Source: Chitinophagales bacterium
GTDB lineage: Bacteria; Bacteroidota; Bacteroidia; Chitinophagales; Chitinophagaceae
Assembly: GCA_020636575.1 (NCBI GenBank)
Contig: JACJXP010000007.1
Span: 1-64,000 of the forward strand
Reading direction: 5' to 3'
DNA length: 64,000 nucleotides
Shown: positions 1 through 8,663 of the stretch, piece by piece
How the letters are laid out: each line of letters starts with the position of its first letter
Position numbering within the stretch: position 1 is the stretch's first letter
Translations under genes and position numbers: made by a program
Notes under the pieces: model-generated
Told to the model about the DNA's origin: nothing
What the model saw: only the letters and a program-made list of their open reading frames with translations
Database searches by the model: none

Positions 1-344
1 TACACGGAACTATTCATACAGCAGCTTATAATCATATGAAAGGAACCCAAAAAGGAAATGAAATTTTTCTGAATGATCCCTATGAAAGTTTTCATATCTA
101 TTCGGTCATCTGGACTAAGGAAAAAATTGAATTCCTCCTGGATAATAAAGTATACCATGTTTTTGCCAATGAGCATAAAACAAATGCTGAATGGCCATTT
201 GATCAGCCATTTTATATGATCCTGAACCTGGCCATTGGAGGAAACTGGGGTGGAAAATATGGGATAGATGAATCTATATTTCCGGCAACCATGCAGGTTG
301 ATTACGTAAGAGTTTATCAAAAAAAACGACATTATATTAAATGA
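1..344 (+). CDS. GH16 endo-beta-glucanase (laminarinase-like), C-terminal part
   Basis: This is the 3' end of a gene that starts before the window; the open frame runs from base 3 to the TGA at 342-344. The translation opens with HGTIHTAAYN and contains WPFDQPFYMILNLAIGGNWG and a final VDYVRVYQ strand, the standard end of the glycoside hydrolase family 16 jelly roll. Enzymes of this family cut beta-1,3 or mixed-linked glucans outside the cell or in the periplasm. The catalytic ExDxxE segment lies upstream of the window, so activity cannot be checked here. The stop overlaps the start of the next gene by 4 bases (ATGA), pointing to translational coupling with the esterase that follows. Family is sure; substrate (laminarin versus others) is inferred. 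Confidence 0.9.
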   Translation, partial: HGTIHTAAYNHMKGTQKGNEIFLNDPYESFHIYSVIWTKEKIEFLLDNKVYHVFANEHKTNAEWPFDQPFYMILNLAIGGNWGGKYGIDESIFPATMQVDYVRVYQKKRHYIK

Positions 345-1951
345 AAAAATGGTGGTTGCTTAATATCATCCTTTTCATCAATGCCATAGCAACATGCCAA
401 CAACCAGTTCCCCCCACCTGGGATAATACCAGAAATGATAATTGGCCCGTTGGGTTTAAGCTGGTGGAAATAAGATCATCTACTGATGGAGCTATCCAGA
501 AAGCATGGTTTTTCAGATCATCAGAAAGAACAAAACAACCACTTATTGTTTCTTTACATACCTGGAGTGGCAATTACAACCAGGAGGACCCGCTTGCCAA
601 AGAAATAATACTCCGCAAGTGGAATTATATTCACCCTGATTTTAGAGGCTCCAATAACAGGCCCGAAGCTTGCGGCAGTGAACTTGTAATTGCTGATTTA
701 GAGGATGCTATTTCATATGCATTAAAGGAAGGAAATGTAGATAGCACCAATGTGCACATCATTGGCGTATCTGGCGGAGGCTATGCAACACTGCTTGCCT
801 ATATGAAACTGAGATTCCCCGCTAAAAGCTTTAATGCATGGGCCCCCATCAGCGATCTTGTTAGCTGGTATTGGGAGTCAAAAGGCCGAAATTCGAAATA
901 TGCCAATGATATTGAACAAGTGGCTATGACTGACGGGATAATGAATTGGGCTGAATTGTTCAAACGTTCTCCTATCAATCTCTCTGTTCCGGCACAAAGG
1001 AAAAATGCAACATTGAATATATATGCCGGCATACACGATGGGTATACAGGATCTGTTCCAATTACCCATTCCATTTTATTTTACAATAAAGTTGCGGCCT
1101 TTCTTTTCCCGGCAAAAAAAGATTACATAATTCCTGACAGTACCATTATTTCTCTTGTCGCAAAAAGGAGAAACCCTAAGGCCGACACAACATACAGGTT
1201 GAATAACCGCATCATTCATTGGCAAAAGCAGTTACCGGGTTTGAGTTTTTCCTTATTTGAAGGCGGGCATGAAATGCTGGTTCCTTCTGCACTGGTTTTA
1301 CCTCCCATCGATGAAAATAAAAATATGATGCAGCTTAATATTCTTACTATCGGTGATTCAAATGGCGAATTTGATTTTGGTTGGCCACAGCAAATGAGGA
1401 AGTTGTTACCCTATTCAAACATCATCAATAAATCTGTTTCAGGCAATACTGTTGGATTTGACAACCTGGAGCAAGTGAAGTTGAATACGTTGAAAAATAT
1501 AAAACAGTATTTAGATGATGCTTACAACCAACTACCTGAGGGCAGTGACTTGAATTATATTTTTCTCGGGATCGGTACGAATGACACAAAAACAATTTTC
1601 AAGGACAGGCAAAAAGAAGTGCCGTCAAATATGAAAACACTGTTGCAATTGATAAAAGACTATTTAAAAGAGCACAACAAAAAAATTCCACGCATCTGTA
1701 TTATCTCCCCTCCCCCTATGGACGAAACAAAAATCGATCAGTTAAAGTATGGAGGAGGTGATGAACGAATTCAGCATCTCAATAATTCTTTTAAAAACTT
1801 AGTCATTGCTGACAAGGTGTACTTTTTAGATACTTATACACTTCTTAAGAAAGATTTTGAAAGAAAGACAAACGACGGGATTCATCTGAATGAATCAGCC
1901 CAGTTTGAATTGGCAACTTATATACTCAGTTATATTAATACAAACCGATGA
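341..1951 (+). CDS. Secreted alpha/beta hydrolase fused to an SGNH/GDSL esterase domain
   Basis: 536 aa with an N-terminal signal peptide (about residues 1-19, ending TCQQ). Residues about 30-320 form an alpha/beta hydrolase of the prolyl-oligopeptidase/acetyl-xylan-esterase type with nucleophile elbow GVSGGG (Ser144) and a late His in FEGGHEM. Residues about 330-536 form a separate SGNH hydrolase: GDSN (Ser340), GIGTND (Asn about 414) and DGIH (Asp512, His515). Both active sites look intact, so this is a two-headed esterase. Lying between a GH16 gene (4-base overlap) and a GH31 gene, it probably removes acyl groups from the polysaccharide that the neighbouring glycosidases cut. The substrate is inference; peptide cleavage by the first domain is the alternative. 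Confidence 0.8.
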   Translation: MKKWWLLNIILFINAIATCQQPVPPTWDNTRNDNWPVGFKLVEIRSSTDGAIQKAWFFRSSERTKQPLIVSLHTWSGNYNQEDPLAKEIILRKWNYIHPDFRGSNNRPEACGSELVIADLEDAISYALKEGNVDSTNVHIIGVSGGGYATLLAYMKLRFPAKSFNAWAPISDLVSWYWESKGRNSKYANDIEQVAMTDGIMNWAELFKRSPINLSVPAQRKNATLNIYAGIHDGYTGSVPITHSILFYNKVAAFLFPAKKDYIIPDSTIISLVAKRRNPKADTTYRLNNRIIHWQKQLPGLSFSLFEGGHEMLVPSALVLPPIDENKNMMQLNILTIGDSNGEFDFGWPQQMRKLLPYSNIINKSVSGNTVGFDNLEQVKLNTLKNIKQYLDDAYNQLPEGSDLNYIFLGIGTNDTKTIFKDRQKEVPSNMKTLLQLIKDYLKEHNKKIPRICIISPPPMDETKIDQLKYGGGDERIQHLNNSFKNLVIADKVYFLDTYTLLKKDFERKTNDGIHLNESAQFELATYILSYINTNR

Positions 1952-1952
1952 A

Positions 1953-3725
1953 ATGATGCGCATTATTTTACTCTTCTTATTATTTGCTTTTTGTGTGCAG
2001 GAAAATTCATTTGGGCAAAAAAAATTATTTGCAAACAGAAAAGTTATTGATACCAATCTTGTCCTTCCGCCTGCATGGGCATTTGGTGTACTTTATGGCG
2101 GATATACAGATCAACTAGAAACAATAAAGCGCATTGAAGAGATAAAAAAGCATAATTACCCGATCGATGCTTACTGGATTGATTCATGGTTCTGGAGCTT
2201 TAATGATAAAGGAAAGGGTCCGTCTAAATACATCGATTTTATTGCAGATACAATTAACTATCCTGATCGCCAGGCCATGTGGCATTACATGCAACAAAAC
2301 AATATTAAAAGTGGTTTTTGGATATGGGATTGCGTTTTAGAAACAGGCAATGAAACAGCATTCAATGATTTTAAAAACAAAGGTTTTTTTAAAGACATTT
2401 ATCTCAATACAAACAGTTGGCATAACGGTAGCCGGAGTACTGCTATGTTTCAGAATGGTAAGGAAGAGACAGGCACACAATGCGGTAATATAGACTTTAG
2501 TAACCCTGCCGCTGTGTATTACTTCAAGCAGCAGATGAAACATTTCTTTGATGAAGGGGCAGATTTTATAAAACTCGACCGCACCTCAGATATCAGTACA
2601 TGCAAGGCTATGTTTGAAATGAGCCAGGAGTTCGGGCAGGAAACAAAAGGGCGGGGTTTTATCCTTTCACACACAGGAGGTATGGAAACTGAAGAATACA
2701 AACGATATCCCACCAAGTGGACGGATGATACCCGTAGCGACTGGACAGTGGAGAAACCATTAATCAGTTTTAATGATTGGGTTCCAAAAGTTGCTTTGAA
2801 AGAAAATATTGTTATGTTCACCGATCCGGCAAAAAAGACCAGTACCATTCCATTTCTTACAAATGATCTGGGTGGTTTTGATATGGGGAAAACAACAATA
2901 CCCGAAGAGGAGCTTTATATACGCTGGCTACAGTTTTCTATGTTTAACCCGATAACAGAAGTCTTCTCACAACCGGAGAACCCTACTGCCAACCTGGCCT
3001 GGAATTATTCTGATAGGGCTGATACGATCTTCCATAATTATTCCCATTTACGAATGCAACTGTTTCCATACATCTACAGCTATGCTTTGCGAAACCGCAC
3101 AGAGGGCAAGCACATGCTTGGAAAATTTCCTGAGCATATGTATCAATACACATTTGGAGATGAAATTTTGGTAGCCCCGGTATATGAAAAAGGAGCTGGT
3201 ACCCGTAAACTATTTTTACCTGCCGGCAATTGGGTTAACTACTGGACAGGTGAAATAGTTAACGGTGGTTCAGATCTCATCGTTGCTGCACCTGTTGAAC
3301 AAATTCCTTTGTTTATTAAGCAGGGTTCTGTTATTCCGATGCGCAGCTATGCCTCTTCAATTGAAAAGGGAGACAATAAAATCATTACTCTCCATATTTA
3401 TCCGGGAGCTGATGGCACTTTTAATTTACTGGAAGATGATGGCATAAGTAATGATTACCTAACAGGCAAATACGCTTCAACTCGTATAAAATTGTTTGAG
3501 AAAAAGAAAAAAACAAACTTGTTGATAAGCAAGACTGAAGGCTTTTACAATGGCATGTTTACTGAACGAACCTGGAACATTGTTGTTCACACTACAAAGT
3601 CACCAGATCGTATTACTATCAATAGAAAACCTGTCACATTTGGGCATGATGAAACCGGAAAAGCACTTGTATTCAGCACTGGCCCAGTTTCAGTAAATAA
3701 AAAAGTCTTAATAAGTATATTTTAA
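1953..3725 (+). CDS. Glycoside hydrolase family 31 alpha-glycosidase, secreted
   Basis: I start at the ATG at 1953 because a clear signal peptide (MMRIILLFLLFAFCV, then FGQ) begins there; an upstream in-frame ATG at 1890 would put 21 extra residues inside the previous gene. About 590 aa. GH31 landmarks are YWIDSWFW, GFWIWD, the nucleophile motif FIKLDR (Asp209) and the acid/base region KWTDDT (Asp258/259), followed by a C-terminal beta domain ending near 3725. The family removes terminal alpha-linked glucose, xylose or sulfoquinovose from the non-reducing end. The canonical WxDMNE is replaced by KLDRTSD, so the substrate is not obvious. It follows the esterase gene by 1 base and precedes GH2 by 11 bases, consistent with one operon. 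Confidence 0.88.
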   Translation: MMRIILLFLLFAFCVQENSFGQKKLFANRKVIDTNLVLPPAWAFGVLYGGYTDQLETIKRIEEIKKHNYPIDAYWIDSWFWSFNDKGKGPSKYIDFIADTINYPDRQAMWHYMQQNNIKSGFWIWDCVLETGNETAFNDFKNKGFFKDIYLNTNSWHNGSRSTAMFQNGKEETGTQCGNIDFSNPAAVYYFKQQMKHFFDEGADFIKLDRTSDISTCKAMFEMSQEFGQETKGRGFILSHTGGMETEEYKRYPTKWTDDTRSDWTVEKPLISFNDWVPKVALKENIVMFTDPAKKTSTIPFLTNDLGGFDMGKTTIPEEELYIRWLQFSMFNPITEVFSQPENPTANLAWNYSDRADTIFHNYSHLRMQLFPYIYSYALRNRTEGKHMLGKFPEHMYQYTFGDEILVAPVYEKGAGTRKLFLPAGNWVNYWTGEIVNGGSDLIVAAPVEQIPLFIKQGSVIPMRSYASSIEKGDNKIITLHIYPGADGTFNLLEDDGISNDYLTGKYASTRIKLFEKKKKTNLLISKTEGFYNGMFTERTWNIVVHTTKSPDRITINRKPVTFGHDETGKALVFSTGPVSVNKKVLISIF

Positions 3726-3736
3726 AGTAGGTAAGA

Positions 3737-5536
3737 ATGAAAAAAATAACTATCGGCTTATCAGTCCTTGTTCTGTTGCCTCTGTTAGCAATGGGGCAAA
3801 ACCTGATTATTAATACTACTAATCGTATTACAAAAAGCCTGGATGGCTCCTGGCATTATATTGTTGACCCTTATGAAACCGGATTTTATAATTTTCACGC
3901 AAAGCCCTATGAAGAAGACAATCCAAATGCTTCAGCAGCATTCTACAATAATTTTCATACCAACGATAAAACGGCACTGGTAGAATATGATTTTGACAAA
4001 TCACCAGCCCTAAAAGTACCCGGCGACTGGAATACCCAAAAAACCGACCTGTTCTATTATGAAGGTACAATATGGCTAAAGCGTTCATTCGACTATAAAC
4101 TAAAAGAAGGAAGACGGTTGTTTGTATATTTTGGCGCTATAAACTATAAAGCTGATGTTTATCTGAATGGCAAAAAACTCGGTACACATACAGGTGGCTT
4201 TACATCTTTTAATTTTGAAATCACCGGCATTGTAAAACCTAAAGACAATTACCTGGTGGTGAAAGTCGATAATAAGCGTATAAAAGAAGGAGTACCAGCT
4301 TTAAGCACCGACTGGTGGAACTATGGCGGTATTACAAGGTCCGTAACATTGGTTGAAGGACCCAATTCGTTTATCAGGGACTATAGCATACAATTAAAAA
4401 AAGGCAGCAAGGATATTCTAACAGGTTACTTGCAAATGGATAACGTTGCTATGGCTGGCAAAGCTGTTATCAATATTCCCGAACTTAAAATAGAACAGTC
4501 GGTAACCTATGATGTGAATGGCTACGGTAGTTTTGAGATAAATGCAGGCAATATCCAATACTGGTCACCGGCACAACCAAAACTTTACAACGTCATTATA
4601 AAAACAGACTGGCAAAAGATTAAGGATGAAATAGGCTTTCGCACAATAGAAACAAAAGGAGCAGATATATTATTAAATGGCCAACCGGTATTTCTGAAAG
4701 GCATCAGCATACACGAAGATTACAAAGGCCGGAGAGCTTATAGCGAAACAGATGCAGTTGCACTGCTATCACTGGCAAAAGAACTCGAATGTAATTATGT
4801 AAGGCTGGCACATTACCCGCATAATGAATACATGCTGAAACAGGCCGATAAAATGGGATTAATGGTATGGGAAGAGATACCTGTGTACTGGACTATTGAT
4901 TTTGACAACCCCTCTGTATACAACAATGCCCGCAACCAGTTAACAGAAGCCATTACCAGGGATAAGAACAGGGCAAGTATTATCATCTGGTCAATGGCTA
5001 ATGAAACGCCTGTCACATCATCAAGAAATAAATTCATAACCAATCTTGCACATTATACCCGATCATTGGACTCTACCCGTCTTATCAGCGCTGCCTTGCT
5101 TACCCGTAGCGAAAATGGGATAAACATAGTTGATGATACTCTCGGGGCCGTGGTAGATGTGGTTGCCTTTAACCAGTACCGGGGCTGGTATGGCGGAAAT
5201 CTCGAAACAGCGCCTGACGCTAAATGGTTTTGTCCATATAATAAACCCATAGTGGTTTCAGAATTTGGTGGTGGTGCTTTACAAGGCAAACATGGTGATA
5301 AAACGGAACGCTGGACGGAAGAATATCTTGTCTACCTCTATAAGCAAAACATCGCTATGCTGGATAAGATAATTAACCTTCGGGGAATGAGTCCCTGGAT
5401 ATTGATGGATTTTCGTTCGCCGAGGCGGTTATTACCTGGTGTGCAAGATGGGTTTAACAGGAAAGGATTAGTTTCTGATAAGGGAATAAAGAAGCAGGCT
5501 TTTTTTGTTCTTCGTGATTACTATAAAAGGAAATAA
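3737..5536 (+). CDS. Glycoside hydrolase family 2 (beta-glucuronidase/beta-galactosidase-like), secreted
   Basis: 599 aa with a signal peptide (MKKITIGLSVLVLLPLLAMGQ). The order is the GH2 sugar-binding jelly roll (about 30-205, GDWNTQ and YYEGTIWLKRSF), an Ig-like domain (about 210-305), then the TIM barrel. The acid/base is Glu423 in SMANETP and the nucleophile Glu509 in VVSEFGGG. The length and the sequence around the active sites resemble beta-glucuronidase-type GH2 enzymes rather than the 1000-aa LacZ type. It closes the GH16-esterase-GH31-GH2 run and is followed at once by a strong hairpin terminator. It probably acts on oligosaccharides released by the upstream enzymes; the exact sugar is not determined. 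Confidence 0.9.
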   Translation: MKKITIGLSVLVLLPLLAMGQNLIINTTNRITKSLDGSWHYIVDPYETGFYNFHAKPYEEDNPNASAAFYNNFHTNDKTALVEYDFDKSPALKVPGDWNTQKTDLFYYEGTIWLKRSFDYKLKEGRRLFVYFGAINYKADVYLNGKKLGTHTGGFTSFNFEITGIVKPKDNYLVVKVDNKRIKEGVPALSTDWWNYGGITRSVTLVEGPNSFIRDYSIQLKKGSKDILTGYLQMDNVAMAGKAVINIPELKIEQSVTYDVNGYGSFEINAGNIQYWSPAQPKLYNVIIKTDWQKIKDEIGFRTIETKGADILLNGQPVFLKGISIHEDYKGRRAYSETDAVALLSLAKELECNYVRLAHYPHNEYMLKQADKMGLMVWEEIPVYWTIDFDNPSVYNNARNQLTEAITRDKNRASIIIWSMANETPVTSSRNKFITNLAHYTRSLDSTRLISAALLTRSENGINIVDDTLGAVVDVVAFNQYRGWYGGNLETAPDAKWFCPYNKPIVVSEFGGGALQGKHGDKTERWTEEYLVYLYKQNIAMLDKIINLRGMSPWILMDFRSPRRLLPGVQDGFNRKGLVSDKGIKKQAFFVLRDYYKRK

Positions 5537-5560
5537 AAAAGCCCTGATAATCAGGGCCTT
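5537..5560. terminator. Bidirectional hairpin terminator (GH2 operon and former tRNA)
   Basis: Perfect 7-bp stem GCCCTGA/TCAGGGC at 5541-5557. On the minus strand it is followed by six Ts. On the plus strand it ends the GH2 operon. Before the island integrated, it would have been the terminator just downstream of the tRNA-Met gene, whose displaced 3' end starts at 5562. Confidence 0.8.
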
Positions 5561-5561
5561 T

Positions 5562-5610
5562 GTACCGGGGAGCAGACTTGAACTGCCGACCTCAGGGTTA
5601 TGAATCCTGT
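5562..5610 (-). repeat. attL: displaced 3' part of tRNA-Met (49-bp direct repeat, copy 1)
   Basis: These 49 bases are identical to 17491-17539, which are the 3' two thirds of the intact tRNA-Met gene, from the anticodon stem to one base past the discriminator. The match stops exactly at 5562 and 5610. There is no 5' tRNA half here, so this copy is a dead fragment, the chromosomal side of an integration event. It marks the left end of the island. Confidence 0.93.
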
Positions 5611-5695
5611 TGAATTCAAATAAAGTATTACTTACCAGTAAATTAAAATTTGAGTTAATCATAAAAATCTCATTACCTGTTAGCGTCATTGTTAG

Positions 5696-6043
5696 TTATT
5701 GCAAATTATAAACAAGAAATGCAGCATTCAATTCAGTTGTTGTTTTAACTTTTGAATTATTAACAAAAATTGATAATTCCAATGAAGCATTAGGGAAGCC
5801 TATTGCTACAACTTGAAGTATTAACTGCCGGGGTATCCCTGCTTCATTTGTAAATTCCTTCACCCAATGATTAGAAGTGCTATTTTCCTGAGTTTGACTT
5901 TCAGTTGCATCTAAATATTGAACCCAAAAAGTACCATTGGAAGAAGTTACTTCGTATTTAATTTTCGCATTTGATCCATTCTTAGAACAAGAAAAAACGG
6001 ATAATGAAATAAGAAGCAACAATAGTATGTAATTAATTTTCAT
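5696..6043 (-). CDS. Small lipoprotein, MmpS-like fold possible
   Basis: 115 aa with an SPII signal: hydrophobic residues 5-17 and lipobox FSC (Cys19), then SKNGSNAKIKYEV. The mature part, about 95 aa, is all-beta in pattern and resembles short Bacteroidota lipoproteins with an MmpS-like immunoglobulin-type fold (YEVTSSN, then VKEF..EAG, then IFVNNSKVKT). It probably sits at the inner face of the outer membrane. It is the leftmost island gene, transcribed toward the attachment site, opposite to most of the cargo. I do not recognise a function. Confidence 0.7.
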   Translation of the reverse strand: MKINYILLLLLISLSVFSCSKNGSNAKIKYEVTSSNGTFWVQYLDATESQTQENSTSNHWVKEFTNEAGIPRQLILQVVAIGFPNASLELSIFVNNSKVKTTTELNAAFLVYNLQ

Positions 6044-6384
6044 GGAAGGTTAGTTAAAGGTGAATAAGATTAAGAAAATTTCTTTTCAGTGGTTTTGTTT
6101 GAGGGAAAAACCATCTCAAAAGAAAACTGAATACTAAGTGTAAATTAGAAAGATTTCAGCAAAGAAAATACAGCATAAACCCTGATTCCTTCCTATTTTA
6201 CTTAACCCCGGGGGGTAGGATGAAATCATACTAACTATGGGGGGAGTTAGTTAGGACTACCTGTTCCACACATAAACATAAGGTCAAATTGAATTAATCC
6301 GTTTCCCTAGAATTACTAAAAACAAAACTCTAATTTTGAATAGCAGGAAACCGGAGAGCTTACAAATATTAATGCCAGCTAAAT
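6044..6384. other. Divergent intergenic region with GC-rich hairpins (341 bp)
   Basis: No gene seen. It separates the minus-strand lipoprotein from the plus-strand cargo and so should hold divergent promoters. Visible elements are a CCCCGGGG palindrome near 6206 and a 7-bp inverted repeat ACTAACT/AGTTAGT at 6230-6251 enclosing an ATGGGGGG loop. A -7-like TAATTTTG occurs near 6329-6338. The G-runs stand out in this AT-rich context. Confidence 0.4.
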
Positions 6385-6711
6385 TTGGGAACTGAAACTA
6401 TAAAACAAGAATTAGTTAAATGCTGTTTAGAAGGCAATGCAAGACAATTCATACCTTATTTACTTTCCGATATTGTAAAAACCAGAATGCCTAATAAGAC
6501 TCGATTCTATAGCTTCTTCAAGCACATGATAAATTGTGCAAAGCAGGAATCAATTGGTAAATGGACTCTAAAAATTGAAGAAACCAGTTGGAATTTCGGG
6601 AAAGACACACTGGCTTACAATTTTTATGATGAAAAGCATCAATACTCAAGATTGACAATAATGGTAACAGAACAAAATGGACAAATTTTATTAGATACTA
6701 TGCCTTTTTAA
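6385..6711 (+). CDS. Hypothetical protein, 108 aa, TTG start
   Basis: The frame is closed upstream by TAA at 6370-6372. The only start near the N-terminus is TTG at 6385; the first in-frame ATG would remove 34 residues. The protein has an alpha-helical first half (IKQELVKCCLEGNARQFIPYLL) and a beta-rich second half (WTLKIEETSW, YSRLTIMVTE, ILLDTMPF), with no signal peptide or membrane segment. I do not recognise the family. It starts the rightward cargo series, 42 bases before the next gene. The alternative is that the true gene is longer and was truncated, since the start is weak. Confidence 0.5.
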   Translation: MGTETIKQELVKCCLEGNARQFIPYLLSDIVKTRMPNKTRFYSFFKHMINCAKQESIGKWTLKIEETSWNFGKDTLAYNFYDEKHQYSRLTIMVTEQNGQILLDTMPF

Positions 6712-6753
6712 ATCTAAATACATTTAATACTGCCAAAACCTTATCGTTATTAT

Positions 6754-7479
6754 ATGTCAACTACCAATCCGGTAATTTATAATGGAAATAGGTTCAGAAA
6801 TTCTTTAGAAGCAAGATGGGCTATCTTTTTTGATGAGGCTGAAATTGAATGGGAATATGAAATCGACGGGTTTCAACTAAGTAATACAAACTATCGGACT
6901 TGTTTTAAATTACCATCTTACCGCTACTCTGGAAATATCCTCTTTGTTGGGATAGTGCCAGAAAAACCAACTATTGATGACCTAAAAAGGCTATTCAAAA
7001 TTTCTGGAGAATCAATTGATGACTTTTTACTCATTTACGGTATACCAGGATTTCCGGAATTTTCAACATTCGGGAAAGACTGGAAATTAGAAAAAGGTTA
7101 TGTGGCAATTCACTTTACAGGACTTAACAGAGTAAAAGATATTATTGTAAATGAACTATCCATTGATGATTGGATAAATAATTCTTCTCTAAGAGTATTT
7201 CAAACTAGATCAAATGGATATTCATTAATGGTATGGCCAATTTATTTCTTGCTTGATGAAGTGACAAAAGATTACAAAATGCTTAGTGAGATTGATTCAG
7301 TATTCAGTGAGGATAATGAAATATTTACTATTAATTTATTGGGCATGCCAATTGAATCAGGCTACTTCTCCTCAAGTACAGATGGAATATTAGTTAACCA
7401 TAAGAGGCTGACAAATGGTTATGAAGTTGCCTATAATGCAATATTAGAAAACGATGAATATTCCAAAATGGATATCTAA
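6754..7479 (+). CDS. Hypothetical protein with phage-type 'RNSLEARWAIFFD' domain (degenerate nuclease-like)
   Basis: 241 aa. The N-terminus, IYNGNRFRNSLEARWAIFFD followed by EIEWEYEIDGFQL, matches a domain common in phage and island proteins whose usual form is FRSxLEARWAVFFD, WxYEPEGF, YxPDFxLP. I regard that domain as nuclease-like (Glu and Asp-Phe pair). Here the PDF triplet reads TCF (YRTCFKLP), so the putative metal-binding Asp is missing and the protein may be inactive or only bind nucleic acid. The remaining 170 residues are not recognised. It is soluble, with no signal peptide, and lies 24 bases before the next cargo gene. Nuclease ancestry is inference from pattern memory. Confidence 0.6.
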   Translation: MSTTNPVIYNGNRFRNSLEARWAIFFDEAEIEWEYEIDGFQLSNTNYRTCFKLPSYRYSGNILFVGIVPEKPTIDDLKRLFKISGESIDDFLLIYGIPGFPEFSTFGKDWKLEKGYVAIHFTGLNRVKDIIVNELSIDDWINNSSLRVFQTRSNGYSLMVWPIYFLLDEVTKDYKMLSEIDSVFSEDNEIFTINLLGMPIESGYFSSSTDGILVNHKRLTNGYEVAYNAILENDEYSKMDI

Positions 7480-7503
7480 TTACATTACCTAAGCTAGACA
7501 TGT

Positions 7504-8253
7504 ATGAAAAATTATTTGAGTAATATACTGCCAAGACTAAAGCAATACAGTCATGATTTGGATAGGAAGGAAGTGTTTATTGAAGTCCCTTGGGTGATTA
7601 TTGACGAACAACTAAATCAGCAGAAATACATTTTTCGCAGGAATGGTGAATTAGTAATGTCTTTAAATGGCCAAGTCACTATTGGTAAGTGGGAATACTT
7701 ATCAGCTGCAAAAAGTTTAATGATTGACAGGGTTAGTGATAAAATTTTGCTGAATCAAAACTTCATTGATCCTGCTGTCATGATATTAAACAAAGATGGT
7801 AGTAAAAATGAAAATTTAATTCTGGCAAATGAAATTTTACTACCTGACCTAGATGTACCTCGCTATTTAAAAAAAATCTATTACCAAAAAAATAACATTG
7901 GAGTCTTAGGGAAATTAATGAGTGGTGAAATTATCGAATTTATAAATAGCACATCAGGGTATATAAATAACACTGAAGTAACTATTGAAGGTGAACCTGT
8001 TTCAGATAGAAAAGCTGTTCTAGCAAAATCGGGCAGAATACTTGAAATTAAAAATAGCCAGGTAGTACGTATCTTGGAAAGACAAAGCTATAATACAGAC
8101 CAAGGTGTAATTATAATAGAAAAAACAGAAAATTCATCTCCTCGAAAAGGGGATTTGGTATTCACAGAGAAAAATATTCGAGTACCAGATGGTAAGTATA
8201 AATTAGGGTTTATGAAATCAATCACTGTTGCAAATGGAAGAATCGTTAGTTAA
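7504..8253 (+). CDS. Conserved hypothetical protein of Bacteroidota, 249 aa
   Basis: Soluble, no signal peptide. The motif series PWVIIDE, QKYIFRRNGELVMSLNGQV, IGKWEYLSAAKSLMID and FIDPAVMILNKDG is one I associate with a recurrent uncharacterised Bacteroidota family. The rest is beta-strand-rich, with a basic-acidic repeat look (VTIEGEPVSDRKAVL, GKYKLGFMKSITVANGRIV) suggesting stacked beta sheets. It follows the nuclease-like gene by 24 bases and precedes the KTSC lipoprotein by 39 bases. No function is assigned. Confidence 0.6.
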   Translation: MKNYLSNILPRLKQYSHDLDRKEVFIEVPWVIIDEQLNQQKYIFRRNGELVMSLNGQVTIGKWEYLSAAKSLMIDRVSDKILLNQNFIDPAVMILNKDGSKNENLILANEILLPDLDVPRYLKKIYYQKNNIGVLGKLMSGEIIEFINSTSGYINNTEVTIEGEPVSDRKAVLAKSGRILEIKNSQVVRILERQSYNTDQGVIIIEKTENSSPRKGDLVFTEKNIRVPDGKYKLGFMKSITVANGRIVS

Positions 8254-8292
8254 TTATTCTACTTTAAATTCATATGAGCTTAAATACTTTTT

Positions 8293-8661
8293 ATGAAAGT
8301 CGCAGTTCATTTCTTTACAATCAATTTAGTTATTATACTTTTCTCATGTTCCTCTAAAACAAATTGTGAAGAAATACCAGCTGAATTTTCTTCCTATAAG
8401 GAAGCAGGGAAGGAAATAAAATCAGCAAACTTTAAATTTTCAGAAACAATTAATACTTCTAAAAGTTCTTGGATTACTAGTGCATCTTATTATAGTTGTG
8501 ATGGGGATACCGGATATTTCCAGTTTACTACAAATGGTAAAGTATACACACATATTGGTGTTCCTTATTCACTTTGGATTGATTTTAAAAAAGCTGCCTC
8601 TTATGGTAACTTTTATAATAAATACTTGAAACATAAATATCAATTAAACCTAAAAAATTAA
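8293..8661 (+). CDS. KTSC-domain lipoprotein
   Basis: 122 aa. The N-terminal hydrophobic segment (residues about 4-17) ends in the lipobox LFSC (Cys19). Residues about 58-116 fit the KTSC domain: SSWITSASYY, YFQFTTNGKVYTHIGVP, LWIDFKKAASYGNFYNKYLK. KTSC is a short domain first noted at the C-terminus of some lysyl-tRNA synthetases and often encoded alone in mobile elements; its role is unknown. The lipoprotein form suggests a cell-envelope location. The next gene starts 2 bases after the stop, so the two are very probably co-translated. Confidence 0.75.
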   Translation: MKVAVHFFTINLVIILFSCSSKTNCEEIPAEFSSYKEAGKEIKSANFKFSETINTSKSSWITSASYYSCDGDTGYFQFTTNGKVYTHIGVPYSLWIDFKKAASYGNFYNKYLKHKYQLNLKN

Positions 8662-8663
8662 TT

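Noticed and set aside
5468..5689. Minus-strand frame of 73 codons across the left att site
   Set aside because: It runs through the terminator and tRNA fragment into the end of the GH2 gene; no start signal, no domain.
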